A DNA stretch of 64,000 nucleotides. It comes from Paenibacillus sp. HGH0039. GTDB lineage: Bacteria; Bacillota; Bacilli; Paenibacillales; NBRC-103111. This document shows, one piece after another, positions 33,982-41,536 of the stretch. A program made the position numbers and the translations under genes. Every line of letters starts with the position of its first letter. Positions within the stretch are counted from its first letter, which is position 1. The stretch lies in the NCBI RefSeq assembly GCF_000411255.1, contig NZ_KE150413.1:2394580-2458579 (forward strand), given 5' to 3'. The notes beneath the pieces were generated by a model. It ran no database searches, was not told the origin of the DNA, and saw nothing but the letters and a program-made list of their open reading frames with translations.

Positions 33982-34064
33982 CAAAGAAGCGGCACGCCTT
34001 CAAGTCGCAGCTGGGAACGCCGGCAGGAAGAAGCCGGTCCGGAAGAGCGCTGAAGCGGAATGAA

Positions 34065-34306
34065 GCACCCAAAACCGGTATGCTCTATGCGAGCATACCG
34101 GTTTTTCGCGTTCCAAGCGTTGCTGCGAATCGAAAGAAATCACCGCTGCGGCAAGCGCCAGAAAAAGGGTTGTCAGCTTTATGCGGACACCCGGCATCTC
34201 CGGTATTGAAGCGCCGCAGCAAACCCATGTCGCCGAAGTATCGCCGCTGCGGCAAGCCGCACCCAAAGCCGGTCCGCTCTATGCGCGCAGACCGGCTTTC
34301 CGGTTT
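34065..34306. repeat. Two diverged copies of a hairpin-containing element
   Basis: Copy A (34065-34112) and copy B (34259-34306) share GCACCCAAA, CCGGT, GCTCTATGCG and CCGG-TTT in the same order, and each forms a hairpin with loop CTATGCG. Copy A ends in TTTTT and is a good terminator for the flavin reductase gene. Copy B lacks the T-run and abuts the stop of the acetyltransferase gene. A second pair of matching 11-mers (CTGCGGCAAGC) lies near 34146 and 34246. Confidence 0.6.
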
Positions 34307-35058
34307 CAGACGGACAGGCCCAAACGGCTGATCAGCGTCTTTTCCAGTTCCTCCGGGGCCAGCGGCTGTCTGCTTTTGACGTCACCGTCCGTCTCGATCA
34401 GCTGGTCGCCCGAAATCGTCACCCGTCCCGTCGCGGTCGCTTTTGTCGCAAGCAGCTTCTGCGTAAAATGGGACTCGGGGGACGTCTGGTTGAACGTGCA
34501 CGCTTCGGCAAAGCTCCCCAGGGAGCGGGGCGCCGTCGAGAAGCGATACAGCGCGCTCCAGGTCCCGTCTTCGCCGGCCCGCTGGAGATCGTACAGGCCG
34601 TCCGCTTCCGGCACTTTCGCGGCCCGGTAAACGCCGCTTGCATCCTCCACCGGTGTCCCGTCCAGCGGAACAGGGGAGCGGGCGGAGTCGCCGAAGCCGA
34701 CATCGACCAGATAGGACCGGTCCAGTTCCGCCAGAATGGTCGCATGGCTTTCAGGCATCCCCCAAGTTCCGTCCGGCTTGGCGACGGTAGCCGCAATCAG
34801 GCGCACGGTGAAACCAAGTTCCTTGAGAAGTGTGCTGAAAAGTCCGTTGAGCTCGTAACAGAAGCCTCCGCGGCGGCGCCCGACCACCTTTTCATAAAAG
34901 GAAGCGATGTCCAGCGTGATCGGCGTTTGACGGATTACGTCCAGATTTTCAAAAGGCACGTGAAGCATATGCCGGAGCTGAAGCTCCTTCAGGGCAGCCA
35001 GATCCGGCTTGGCCGGACGGCTCGTTTCCATTCTTTTCAAATAAGCTTCGACATTCAT
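34306..35058 (-). CDS. Arylamine N-acetyltransferase
   Basis: A 250-residue enzyme of the NAT family with the full Cys-His-Asp triad: Cys67 in RRGGFCYELN, His105 in MPESHATIL and Asp119 in YLVDVGFGD. The N-terminal PFENLD motif is also conserved. It transfers acetyl from acetyl-CoA to arylamines and hydrazines, which detoxifies xenobiotics. The start at 35058 follows GAGGTGAT. It stands alone between the flavin reductase gene and the T-box leader of the tRNA synthetase gene. Confidence 0.92.
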   Translation of the reverse strand: MNVEAYLKRMETSRPAKPDLAALKELQLRHMLHVPFENLDVIRQTPITLDIASFYEKVVGRRRGGFCYELNGLFSTLLKELGFTVRLIAATVAKPDGTWGMPESHATILAELDRSYLVDVGFGDSARSPVPLDGTPVEDASGVYRAAKVPEADGLYDLQRAGEDGTWSALYRFSTAPRSLGSFAEACTFNQTSPESHFTQKLLATKATATGRVTISGDQLIETDGDVKSRQPLAPEELEKTLISRLGLSV

Positions 35059-35211
35059 GCAAGCATCACCTCGTCAAATAGAAGTCCGATTGATTTTTCT
35101 ATTCCAGACTACCTCCTTATGGAAAGTCATACAAGTGCCGGATGGGGAAGCCGGGTAAAAAAAGAGCGGGGGAACGAAATCACCGCCGCAGCGCCGAAGG
35201 ACAAACGCGGG

Positions 35212-35240
35212 TTGACATTTTACCGAAAATGCTGTAAAAA
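35212..35240 (+). promoter_or_regulatory. Promoter of the ileS T-box leader
   Basis: TTGACA (35212-35217), a 17-base spacer, then TAAAAA preceded by TG. Transcription would begin about 35247, just before the T-box stem I. Confidence 0.6.
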
Positions 35241-35246
35241 TGGAAT

Positions 35247-35540
35247 ATCTGAAAATGAATCCGAGAAATTCATTGACGAGAACGAGTACGCTGATCCCTT
35301 GTTCCCCAGAGAGTTGGCCCCGCGCTGAAAGCCAATGGACAAGAATGAGCAGAAAATCCTCTCCGAGAAGGAAAGCTGAAGCAGGCTAGTAAGCTGACCC
35401 GGGATCCCGCCGTTACAAGGGACGCGTATGATCGTACGCAGACGAGGTGCCGCATGGCTTTTATCCACAAGGCTTTGGCGGAACAAGGGTGGTAGCGCGA
35501 GATACAATCTCGTCCCTTACGGGACGGGATTTTTTTGTCG
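35247..35540 (+). ncRNA. T-box riboswitch, isoleucine specific
   Basis: Stem I has the AGAGAGTTGG and GCTGAAAGCCAAT distal elements (about 35309-35335). The specifier is ATC (Ile) at 35356-35358, followed by CTCTCCGAG. The T-box bulge region AACAAGGGTGGTAGCGCG is at 35482-35499. The terminator (35505-35537, CTCGTCCC/GGGACGGG then T7) follows. Uncharged tRNA-Ile is expected to prevent termination and allow synthetase expression. Confidence 0.93.
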
Positions 35541-35574
35541 TTTTAAGAAACGAAGTCGGAGAGGATGACGGAAC

Positions 35575-38500
35575 ATGAACAAAGTGGATGTCAAAGAAAA
35601 AGCAAGAACCCGGGAGCTGCGGGTCCTGAACCAGTGGAGGGAGGGCGATACGTTCCGCCGTTCGATCGAGAACCGGGAAGGCAAGCCGAACTTCGTTTTT
35701 TACGAAGGTCCGCCTACCGCTAACGGCAAGCCGCATATCGGGCATATGCTCGGCCGGGTCATCAAAGATTTTATCGGCCGCTACAAAACGATGTCCGGCT
35801 ACCGCGTCGTCCGCAAGGCCGGCTGGGATACGCACGGACTGCCGGTCGAACTGGGCGTCGAAAAGCAACTGGGCATTTCGGGCAAGCAGGAGATCGAGGA
35901 ATACGGCGTCGCCAAATTTGTGGAAACGTGCAAGAACAGCGTGTTCGAATATGAAAAACAGTGGCGCGAGCTGACCGAAGCCATCGCTTACTGGACCGAT
36001 ATGGAGCATCCGTACGTGACGCTGACGAACGATTACATCGAGAGCGTCTGGCATGTGCTGTCGACCATTCACAAGAAAGGGCTTCTGTACAAGGGCCACC
36101 GTGTCAGCCCGTACTGTCCCGACTGCCAGACGACGCTAAGCTCGCACGAAGTAGCGCAGGGCTACGAAGACGTCAAAGATCTGAGTGCCACGGTCAAGTT
36201 CAAGAGCAAGGCCGCGGACGAATATTTTCTTGCATGGACGACGACCCCATGGACGCTTCCGGCGAACGTGGCGCTCGCGGTAAACAAGGATCTCGACTAT
36301 GTCAAAGTGAAGCATAACGGTGACGTGTACGTGACGGCGCAGAACCTCGCCGAAAAAGTTTTCGGAGAAGAAGCGGAGGTCCTCTCCGTGCATAAAGGGG
36401 CCGAGTTCGTCGGAACCGCGTATGAGCCGCCCTTCGGTTATTTGAACCTGAACAAAGGCCATCTGGTCGTAGACGCCGATTATGTCAGCGACTCGAGCGG
36501 AACGGGGATTGTGCATATCGCGCCCGCGCATGGGGAAGACGATTACCGCACTACACGCCAGCATGGGATCGATTTCGTCCATGTCGTGAAGCAGGATGGC
36601 ACCTACGCTGCGGAAATTACCGATTTCGCGGGTCGTTTTGTGAAAGATTGCGACGTCGATATCGTGAAAAAGTTGTCTGAACGCGGACTGCTCTTCTCCA
36701 AAGAACGTTACGAGCACAGCTATCCGTTCTGCTGGCGCTGCAAGTCGCCGCTGCTTTACTACGCGATGGAAAGCTGGTTTATCCGGACGACGGCTGTCAA
36801 GGACCAGCTTATCGCGAACAACAACGAAGTGAGCTGGTATCCGGGCCATCTCCGTGAAGGCCGTTTCGGGAAATTCCTGGAGGAGCTGGTGGACTGGAAT
36901 ATCAGCCGCAACCGGTACTGGGGAACTCCCCTTAACGTATGGGTATGCGGGGATTGCGGAGAGGAATTTGCTCCGGGAAGCCACCAAGAGCTGCGTGATC
37001 GTGCCGTCGATCCCGTGGATGAGAGTCTTGAGCTTCATAAGCCTTACGTGGATGACGTCAAGCTCCGCTGTTCGTGCGGCGGGGTGATGGAAAGAACGCC
37101 GGAAGTGATCGACGTCTGGTTTGACAGCGGCTCGATGCCGTTCGCCCAGTATCACCATCCGTTCGGAGACGAGAAGACGTTCAACGAGCAGTATCCTGCC
37201 GATATGATCTGCGAAGGCATCGACCAGACGCGCGGATGGTTTTTCAGCCTGCTGGCGGTTTCTACGCTGTATAACGGCCGGGCGCCGTACAAGGCGGTCA
37301 TTTCAACGGGGCACGTGCTGGACGAGAACGGGCTGAAAATGTCCAAGAGCAAAGGCAATGTCCTCGACCCGTGGAACATTATCGAAGAGTTCGGGACGGA
37401 TGCGTTCCGCTGGGCGCTTCTGTCGGATAGTGCACCTTGGAACAGCAAACGTTTCTCCAAGCAGATCGTCGCGGAAGCAAAATCGAAGATCATCGATACG
37501 ATTCACAATACGCATGCGTTTTTTGCCTTGTATGCCGATATCGACGGCTTTGATCCGGGTTCGTTCGAGCGGAAACCGCCGCGTAATGAGCTGGACCGCT
37601 GGATTTTGTCGCGGCTGAACAGCACGCTCGCAAGTGTCGTCAAAGGACTGGACGCGAACGACTTCCTTAATCCGGCGAAGCAGATCGAGGTGTTCGTGGA
37701 TGAGCTGAGCAACTGGTACATCCGGCGTTCGCGGGACCGTTTCTGGGGAAGCGGCATGCCGGAAGACAAAGTGGAGGCGTATCAGACGCTCCACGAAGTT
37801 CTGCTCACACTGGCGCGGATGATCGCGCCGTACGCTCCGCTGATCGCCGAAGACGTATACGGCAATCTCGGAGGGAAAGGCAGCGTGCATCTGGCCGACT
37901 ATCCGAAAGCGGACGAAGCCGCCGTCGATACCGCGCTGGAAAGCGAGATGGAGACGGCTCGGCAGATCGTCGAACTGGCCCGCAGCATCCGCAACGAAAC
38001 GGCGATTAAGACCCGCCAGCCGTTGTCGGAGCTTCTGATTTCGCTTGACCGCGAGTTCGCGCTGGACCGTTTTGAGGCGATCATCCAGGAGGAAATCAAT
38101 GTAAAGCAAGTTCGTCTGGAGCAAAGCGATGCCGGTTTCGTCCAGTTTGCTTTGAAGCTGAACCTGAAAGCGGCCGGCAAAAAATACGGCAAATTGGTCG
38201 GTCCTCTGCAAGCTTATTTGAAAGATCTTTCTCCTGAAGCAGCTGCCGCAGCGGTCGGCCGGGGTGCTTTGGATACGGAGATGCAAGGGGAAAGCGTGCA
38301 CCTGACGCTGGATGAACTGCTCGTGGAAAAAACGGCGAAGCAAGGATTCGCTTCCGCATCCGGCTACGGCCTTACCGTCGCCCTGAATACGGAAGTGACC
38401 GAAGCGCTCAAGCAGGAAGGGGCCGTCCGTGAGGTCGTCCGCGCCGTTCAGGATTACCGCAAAAAGCTGGATCTGCCGATAGACCGGCGCATCACCCTTG

Positions 38501-38655
38501 TGCTGGATGCCGATCCGCAGCTTAAAGAGGCCTTACTGCGGTACGAACAGGTACTCCGCGATAACGTGCTGGTCAGCAAAATCCGTTACGAGAACGCGGA
38601 AGGTATGGAGGAAGTCGCCCTCGGCGAGTCCACTCTCCGGATGCGGGTAGAATAA
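35575..38655 (+). CDS. ileS: Isoleucyl-tRNA synthetase, type 2-like
   Basis: A 1026-residue class I synthetase. HIGH is in PTANGKPHIGHMLGRV (near 50) and KMSKS in GLKMSKSKGNVLDP (near 590), and a large editing domain lies between (from about 185 to 390). The sequence GWDTHGLPVELGVEKQLGISGKQEIEEYG, and the C-terminal region without the Zn-finger of type 1 enzymes, resemble the eukaryote-like type 2 IleRS, which in other bacteria is less sensitive to mupirocin. It charges tRNA-Ile and edits valine. It is controlled by the upstream T-box. A normal type 1 copy may exist elsewhere. Confidence 0.93.
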   Translation: MNKVDVKEKARTRELRVLNQWREGDTFRRSIENREGKPNFVFYEGPPTANGKPHIGHMLGRVIKDFIGRYKTMSGYRVVRKAGWDTHGLPVELGVEKQLGISGKQEIEEYGVAKFVETCKNSVFEYEKQWRELTEAIAYWTDMEHPYVTLTNDYIESVWHVLSTIHKKGLLYKGHRVSPYCPDCQTTLSSHEVAQGYEDVKDLSATVKFKSKAADEYFLAWTTTPWTLPANVALAVNKDLDYVKVKHNGDVYVTAQNLAEKVFGEEAEVLSVHKGAEFVGTAYEPPFGYLNLNKGHLVVDADYVSDSSGTGIVHIAPAHGEDDYRTTRQHGIDFVHVVKQDGTYAAEITDFAGRFVKDCDVDIVKKLSERGLLFSKERYEHSYPFCWRCKSPLLYYAMESWFIRTTAVKDQLIANNNEVSWYPGHLREGRFGKFLEELVDWNISRNRYWGTPLNVWVCGDCGEEFAPGSHQELRDRAVDPVDESLELHKPYVDDVKLRCSCGGVMERTPEVIDVWFDSGSMPFAQYHHPFGDEKTFNEQYPADMICEGIDQTRGWFFSLLAVSTLYNGRAPYKAVISTGHVLDENGLKMSKSKGNVLDPWNIIEEFGTDAFRWALLSDSAPWNSKRFSKQIVAEAKSKIIDTIHNTHAFFALYADIDGFDPGSFERKPPRNELDRWILSRLNSTLASVVKGLDANDFLNPAKQIEVFVDELSNWYIRRSRDRFWGSGMPEDKVEAYQTLHEVLLTLARMIAPYAPLIAEDVYGNLGGKGSVHLADYPKADEAAVDTALESEMETARQIVELARSIRNETAIKTRQPLSELLISLDREFALDRFEAIIQEEINVKQVRLEQSDAGFVQFALKLNLKAAGKKYGKLVGPLQAYLKDLSPEAAAAAVGRGALDTEMQGESVHLTLDELLVEKTAKQGFASASGYGLTVALNTEVTEALKQEGAVREVVRAVQDYRKKLDLPIDRRITLVLDADPQLKEALLRYEQVLRDNVLVSKIRYENAEGMEEVALGESTLRMRVE

Positions 38656-38702
38656 TCGAAGCTAACGAGCCGGCTGCGCCCGAAGAGGCTCGCAGGATCG
38701 GG

Positions 38703-38743
38703 AATCAGGTTCTTCCGCGAAGCGGGAGGACCTGATTTTTTTG
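38703..38743 (+). terminator. Terminator after ileS
   Basis: AATCAGGTTCTTCC and GGGAGGACCTGATT pair (minor mismatches) around GCGAAGC, followed by seven Ts. Confidence 0.85.
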
Positions 38744-38789
38744 TACGGGTGCGGTATGATAGAAGGATACGGAACGTGAAGGAGTCAGG

Positions 38790-38961
38790 GCGATGACGGA
38801 ACCCCGCAACGATGTGCTGGCCTGGTTCGTGGGACACCTTGAAGAAGGACGGGCAAGAGTATGTATTTGCCCTTAATGTAGAGGCCAATATGAAGGCAAA
38901 CGGAAGCGTGGCCAGCAAAATCGCGGGAGAAGTCCTGCACGGCATGGGGCTCTGGAATTGA
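38790..38961 (+). pseudogene. Class D beta-lactamase-like C-terminal fragment, frameshifted
   Basis: Frame one reads NDVLAWFVGHLEE from the ATG at 38793 and would stop early at CICP. Shifting the frame by one base at about 38841-38848 (a GAAGAAGG tract) gives DGQEYVFALNVEANMK, then GSVASKIAGEVLHGMGLWN and a stop at 38961. Joined, LAWFVGHLEEDGQEYVFALNVE resembles the GWFVGYVE...VYFFATN segment that follows the KTG motif in class D beta-lactamases and BlaR sensor domains. The catalytic parts are missing upstream. It is therefore a truncated remnant with a single-base insertion, immediately before a MecA-like PBP gene. Confidence 0.65.
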
Positions 38962-39049
38962 CCGACGCCGATACGCAAGCACGAATCAAGAAGAAAACGG
39001 GAAGAGCACCGCAACAACCGAAGCATTTGAACATTCAGGGGGCGATCTC

Positions 39050-41080
39050 ATGATAAGAAACGGAAAGACGCTGGCGGGAATCGGAGGCATCCTCCTTCTG
39101 CTGCTTTTGTCGGCTTGCAGTCAGGAAGAAACGCCGCAGCACGCTTTCGAGGCCTATGTGAGCGGCTGGAAAGCACTCAATTACGAAGCGATGTACGACA
39201 AGCTGTCACCGGCATCGCAGACTAAAATCAGCAAGGACGATTTCGTCAAAAAATACGAAAGCGTCTATAAAGGGATTGAAATGACGGATTTGACCGTAAA
39301 ACCGGCTTTCCCGGAAGAACTGCAAAAACCGGTCAAGAATAAGGACGAGGTTTCCGTCCCGTTTCATGTGGAGCTGAACACGCTCGCCGGTCCGGTAAAA
39401 TTCGATCAGACCGCCCGTCTGGTGAAGGGCCAGAAAGAGAAAGACACCGTCTGGCAGGTCGATTGGTCGCCTTCCTACCTGTTCCCCCAATTGAAGGACG
39501 GGGATAAAGTAAGAGTCCAGAGCACCGAAGCGGGGCGGGGCGAAATCGTGGACAGGCGTGGCAACAAGCTCGCCTATAACGGCCCGGCCAAGCAAATCGG
39601 GGTCGTACCGGGCAAGCTGGGCGATGCGGCGGAGCAGACCAAAGCGAAGCTGGCCGGTAAGCTGGGGATGAAGGTGGAGGAGATCAACCAGAAGCTGTCG
39701 GCATCCTGGGTGAAGCCGGAATCGTTCGTTCCGCTCGCGTACATTCAGGACGGCGAAACCGAAGCTTACACGAAGCTCCCCGGCGTCACGTTCAGCAGCA
39801 AAGAAATCCGGACCTATCCGTTTGACGAAGCGGCGGCTCACTTGACCGGATATATCGGACAGATCAGCGCGGAGGAGCTGAAAAAGCTTCAGAGCGAAGG
39901 CTACCGTACGGGCGACGTAATCGGCAAGGCGGGACTGGAGCAGATCTACGAGAAGCAGCTCAAAGGCCAGCCCGGTTATAAAATCTTCATTACGGGGGCC
40001 GACGGCACCGAGAAAGATACACTGGCCGAGAAAAAAATGGTTCCGGGTCAGACCGTGACGCTCAGCATCGACGCCAATCTCCAGAAGCTGGTCTACGAGC
40101 AGATGAAAAAAGATGCCGGATCGGCTGCCGCAATCCAGCCGCTTACCGGTGAAATACTCGCTCTCGTGAGCAGTCCGTCGTACAATCCGAACACTTTTGT
40201 GAAGGGAATATCCGGCACGCAGTATAAGCAGCTCAGCGAGGACCCCAAGAAGCCGTTCCTGAACCGCTTTACGAAAACTTTCTCGCCCGGTTCGGCTTTC
40301 AAAATGCTTACGGCAGCGGTGACGATCGACGGAGGGGTGCTGAACCCCGACGAACAGAAGCCGATCAAAGGGCTCCGCTGGACGAAGGACGCATCCTGGG
40401 GCAGCTACTACGTAACCCGGGTGCATGATGCGAGTCCGGTCAATCTGCAGAGCGCGCTGACGAACTCCGACAACATTTATTTCGCCCAGGCCGCTCTGGA
40501 ATTGGGAAAAGATAAGTTTGCCGAGGCTTCCGCCAAATTCGGCATCAACGAGAAGCTTCCGCTGCCGTATGCGTTCGACACCTCGCAGCTGTACAACAAG
40601 CAGATCGCAAACGATATTCAACTGGCCGATTCCGGTTACGGACAAGGCGAAGTGACCATGACTTCCCTGCACATCGCTCTGACTTACTCGGCGCTTGTGA
40701 ATCAGGGCAATATCATTTATCCTTCGCTTTTGAAGGAAGACAAAGGCAAGGAGAAGTACTGGAAACCATCGGCGATGAAGCCCGAAACGGCTGAACTTTT
40801 GAAAAAAGATCTTGTCGAAGCGGTCAAGGATCCGCGCGGCGTGGGACATGGAGCGGCTGTACCGGGCAAGCTTATCGCAGGTAAAACGGGCACGGCCGAG
40901 CTTAAAAAGAGCAAAGGGGAAGAGGGCCAGGAGAACGGCTGGTTTGTCGGTTTCGATGCGGCCGATCCCCAGCTTCTCGTGTCGATGATGATCGAGGATG
41001 TAAAAGGAAGAGGAGGGAGCGGCTATATCACTTCAAGGGTTAAAGCCGTCTTCCAGCAGTATGCGAACGGAATCAATTAA
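39050..41080 (+). CDS. MecA-like class B penicillin-binding protein (lipoprotein)
   Basis: A 676-residue transpeptidase. It starts with a lipoprotein signal (LLLLLLSACS, Cys near 23). An NTF2-like MecA_N domain runs from about 28 to 145. The PBP dimerisation domain follows (GEIVDRRGNKLAYNG, YIGQI). The penicillin-binding domain has SxxK at Ser415-Lys418 (SPGSAFKM), SxN in NSDNIY and KTG in AGKTGTAE. This is the PBP2a/PBP3 (PbpC) layout of low-affinity class B enzymes in bacilli. It cross-links peptidoglycan outside the membrane. The start follows an AGGGGG site. Confidence 0.92.
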   Translation: MIRNGKTLAGIGGILLLLLLSACSQEETPQHAFEAYVSGWKALNYEAMYDKLSPASQTKISKDDFVKKYESVYKGIEMTDLTVKPAFPEELQKPVKNKDEVSVPFHVELNTLAGPVKFDQTARLVKGQKEKDTVWQVDWSPSYLFPQLKDGDKVRVQSTEAGRGEIVDRRGNKLAYNGPAKQIGVVPGKLGDAAEQTKAKLAGKLGMKVEEINQKLSASWVKPESFVPLAYIQDGETEAYTKLPGVTFSSKEIRTYPFDEAAAHLTGYIGQISAEELKKLQSEGYRTGDVIGKAGLEQIYEKQLKGQPGYKIFITGADGTEKDTLAEKKMVPGQTVTLSIDANLQKLVYEQMKKDAGSAAAIQPLTGEILALVSSPSYNPNTFVKGISGTQYKQLSEDPKKPFLNRFTKTFSPGSAFKMLTAAVTIDGGVLNPDEQKPIKGLRWTKDASWGSYYVTRVHDASPVNLQSALTNSDNIYFAQAALELGKDKFAEASAKFGINEKLPLPYAFDTSQLYNKQIANDIQLADSGYGQGEVTMTSLHIALTYSALVNQGNIIYPSLLKEDKGKEKYWKPSAMKPETAELLKKDLVEAVKDPRGVGHGAAVPGKLIAGKTGTAELKKSKGEEGQENGWFVGFDAADPQLLVSMMIEDVKGRGGSGYITSRVKAVFQQYANGIN

Positions 41081-41236
41081 TCTATCGGCAGGCAAAAGGC
41101 TCTCTTTGCATAAGAAGAGAGTCTGCGCCTACTGCGAGGTCGGGATGGCGTGGTGTAGGGCCTCTTTTAACCGGGTACTATAAAAGAAGAGGTTCCCTTC
41201 CCGAACGGGGACGATTCAGGAAAGGAGTGTACCGGG

Positions 41237-41491
41237 ATGGATGCCAAAGAAATGGAAGAACAGCTGGTCCGCAAACTGACGGAAGGCGAGATGAAGGAAG
41301 AAGACAGAGAGGAATCCGCGAGAAAACGGCTCATGGCCAAGACGGAAATCCGCATACAGGCTACGACTGATCCCGTGGTCGAGGAAACCCGGAAGTACCG
41401 CGAAATGGCCGAGGAGCTTGACGGTCGGTACGACCGGTATACGCATTTGTTGGAAGTAAAAGGACCGGATTCCTCCAAAGATCAATCTTGA
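41237..41491 (+). CDS. Small charged helical protein
   Basis: An 84-residue protein, about half of it Glu, Lys, Arg or Asp, predicted as long helices (MDAKEMEEQLVRKLTEGEMKEEDREESARKRLMAK and EETRKYREMAEELDGRYDRY). GGAAAGGAG lies before the start, and a promoter-like region precedes it. No family is recognised and no signal peptide is present. It ends just before the convergent terpene cyclase gene. Confidence 0.55.
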   Translation: MDAKEMEEQLVRKLTEGEMKEEDREESARKRLMAKTEIRIQATTDPVVEETRKYREMAEELDGRYDRYTHLLEVKGPDSSKDQS

Positions 41492-41504
41492 AGGACAGAG
41501 AAGC

Positions 41505-41536
41505 ACCCGCCTGATGTACCAGGCGGGTTATTCGGG
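41505..41536. terminator. Hairpin between the small helical protein gene and the terpene cyclase gene
   Basis: A 9-bp perfect stem (ACCCGCCTG / CAGGCGGGT) with loop ATGTAC, followed by TATT on the plus strand. It overlaps the stop codon of the minus-strand cyclase gene. The T-run is weak on both strands. Confidence 0.55.

Noticed and set aside
39206-40849. 547-codon open frame on the minus strand opposite the penicillin-binding protein gene
   Set aside because: It mirrors a strongly supported PBP gene; long antisense frames are common in this GC-rich DNA and it has no recognisable motif or ribosome site.
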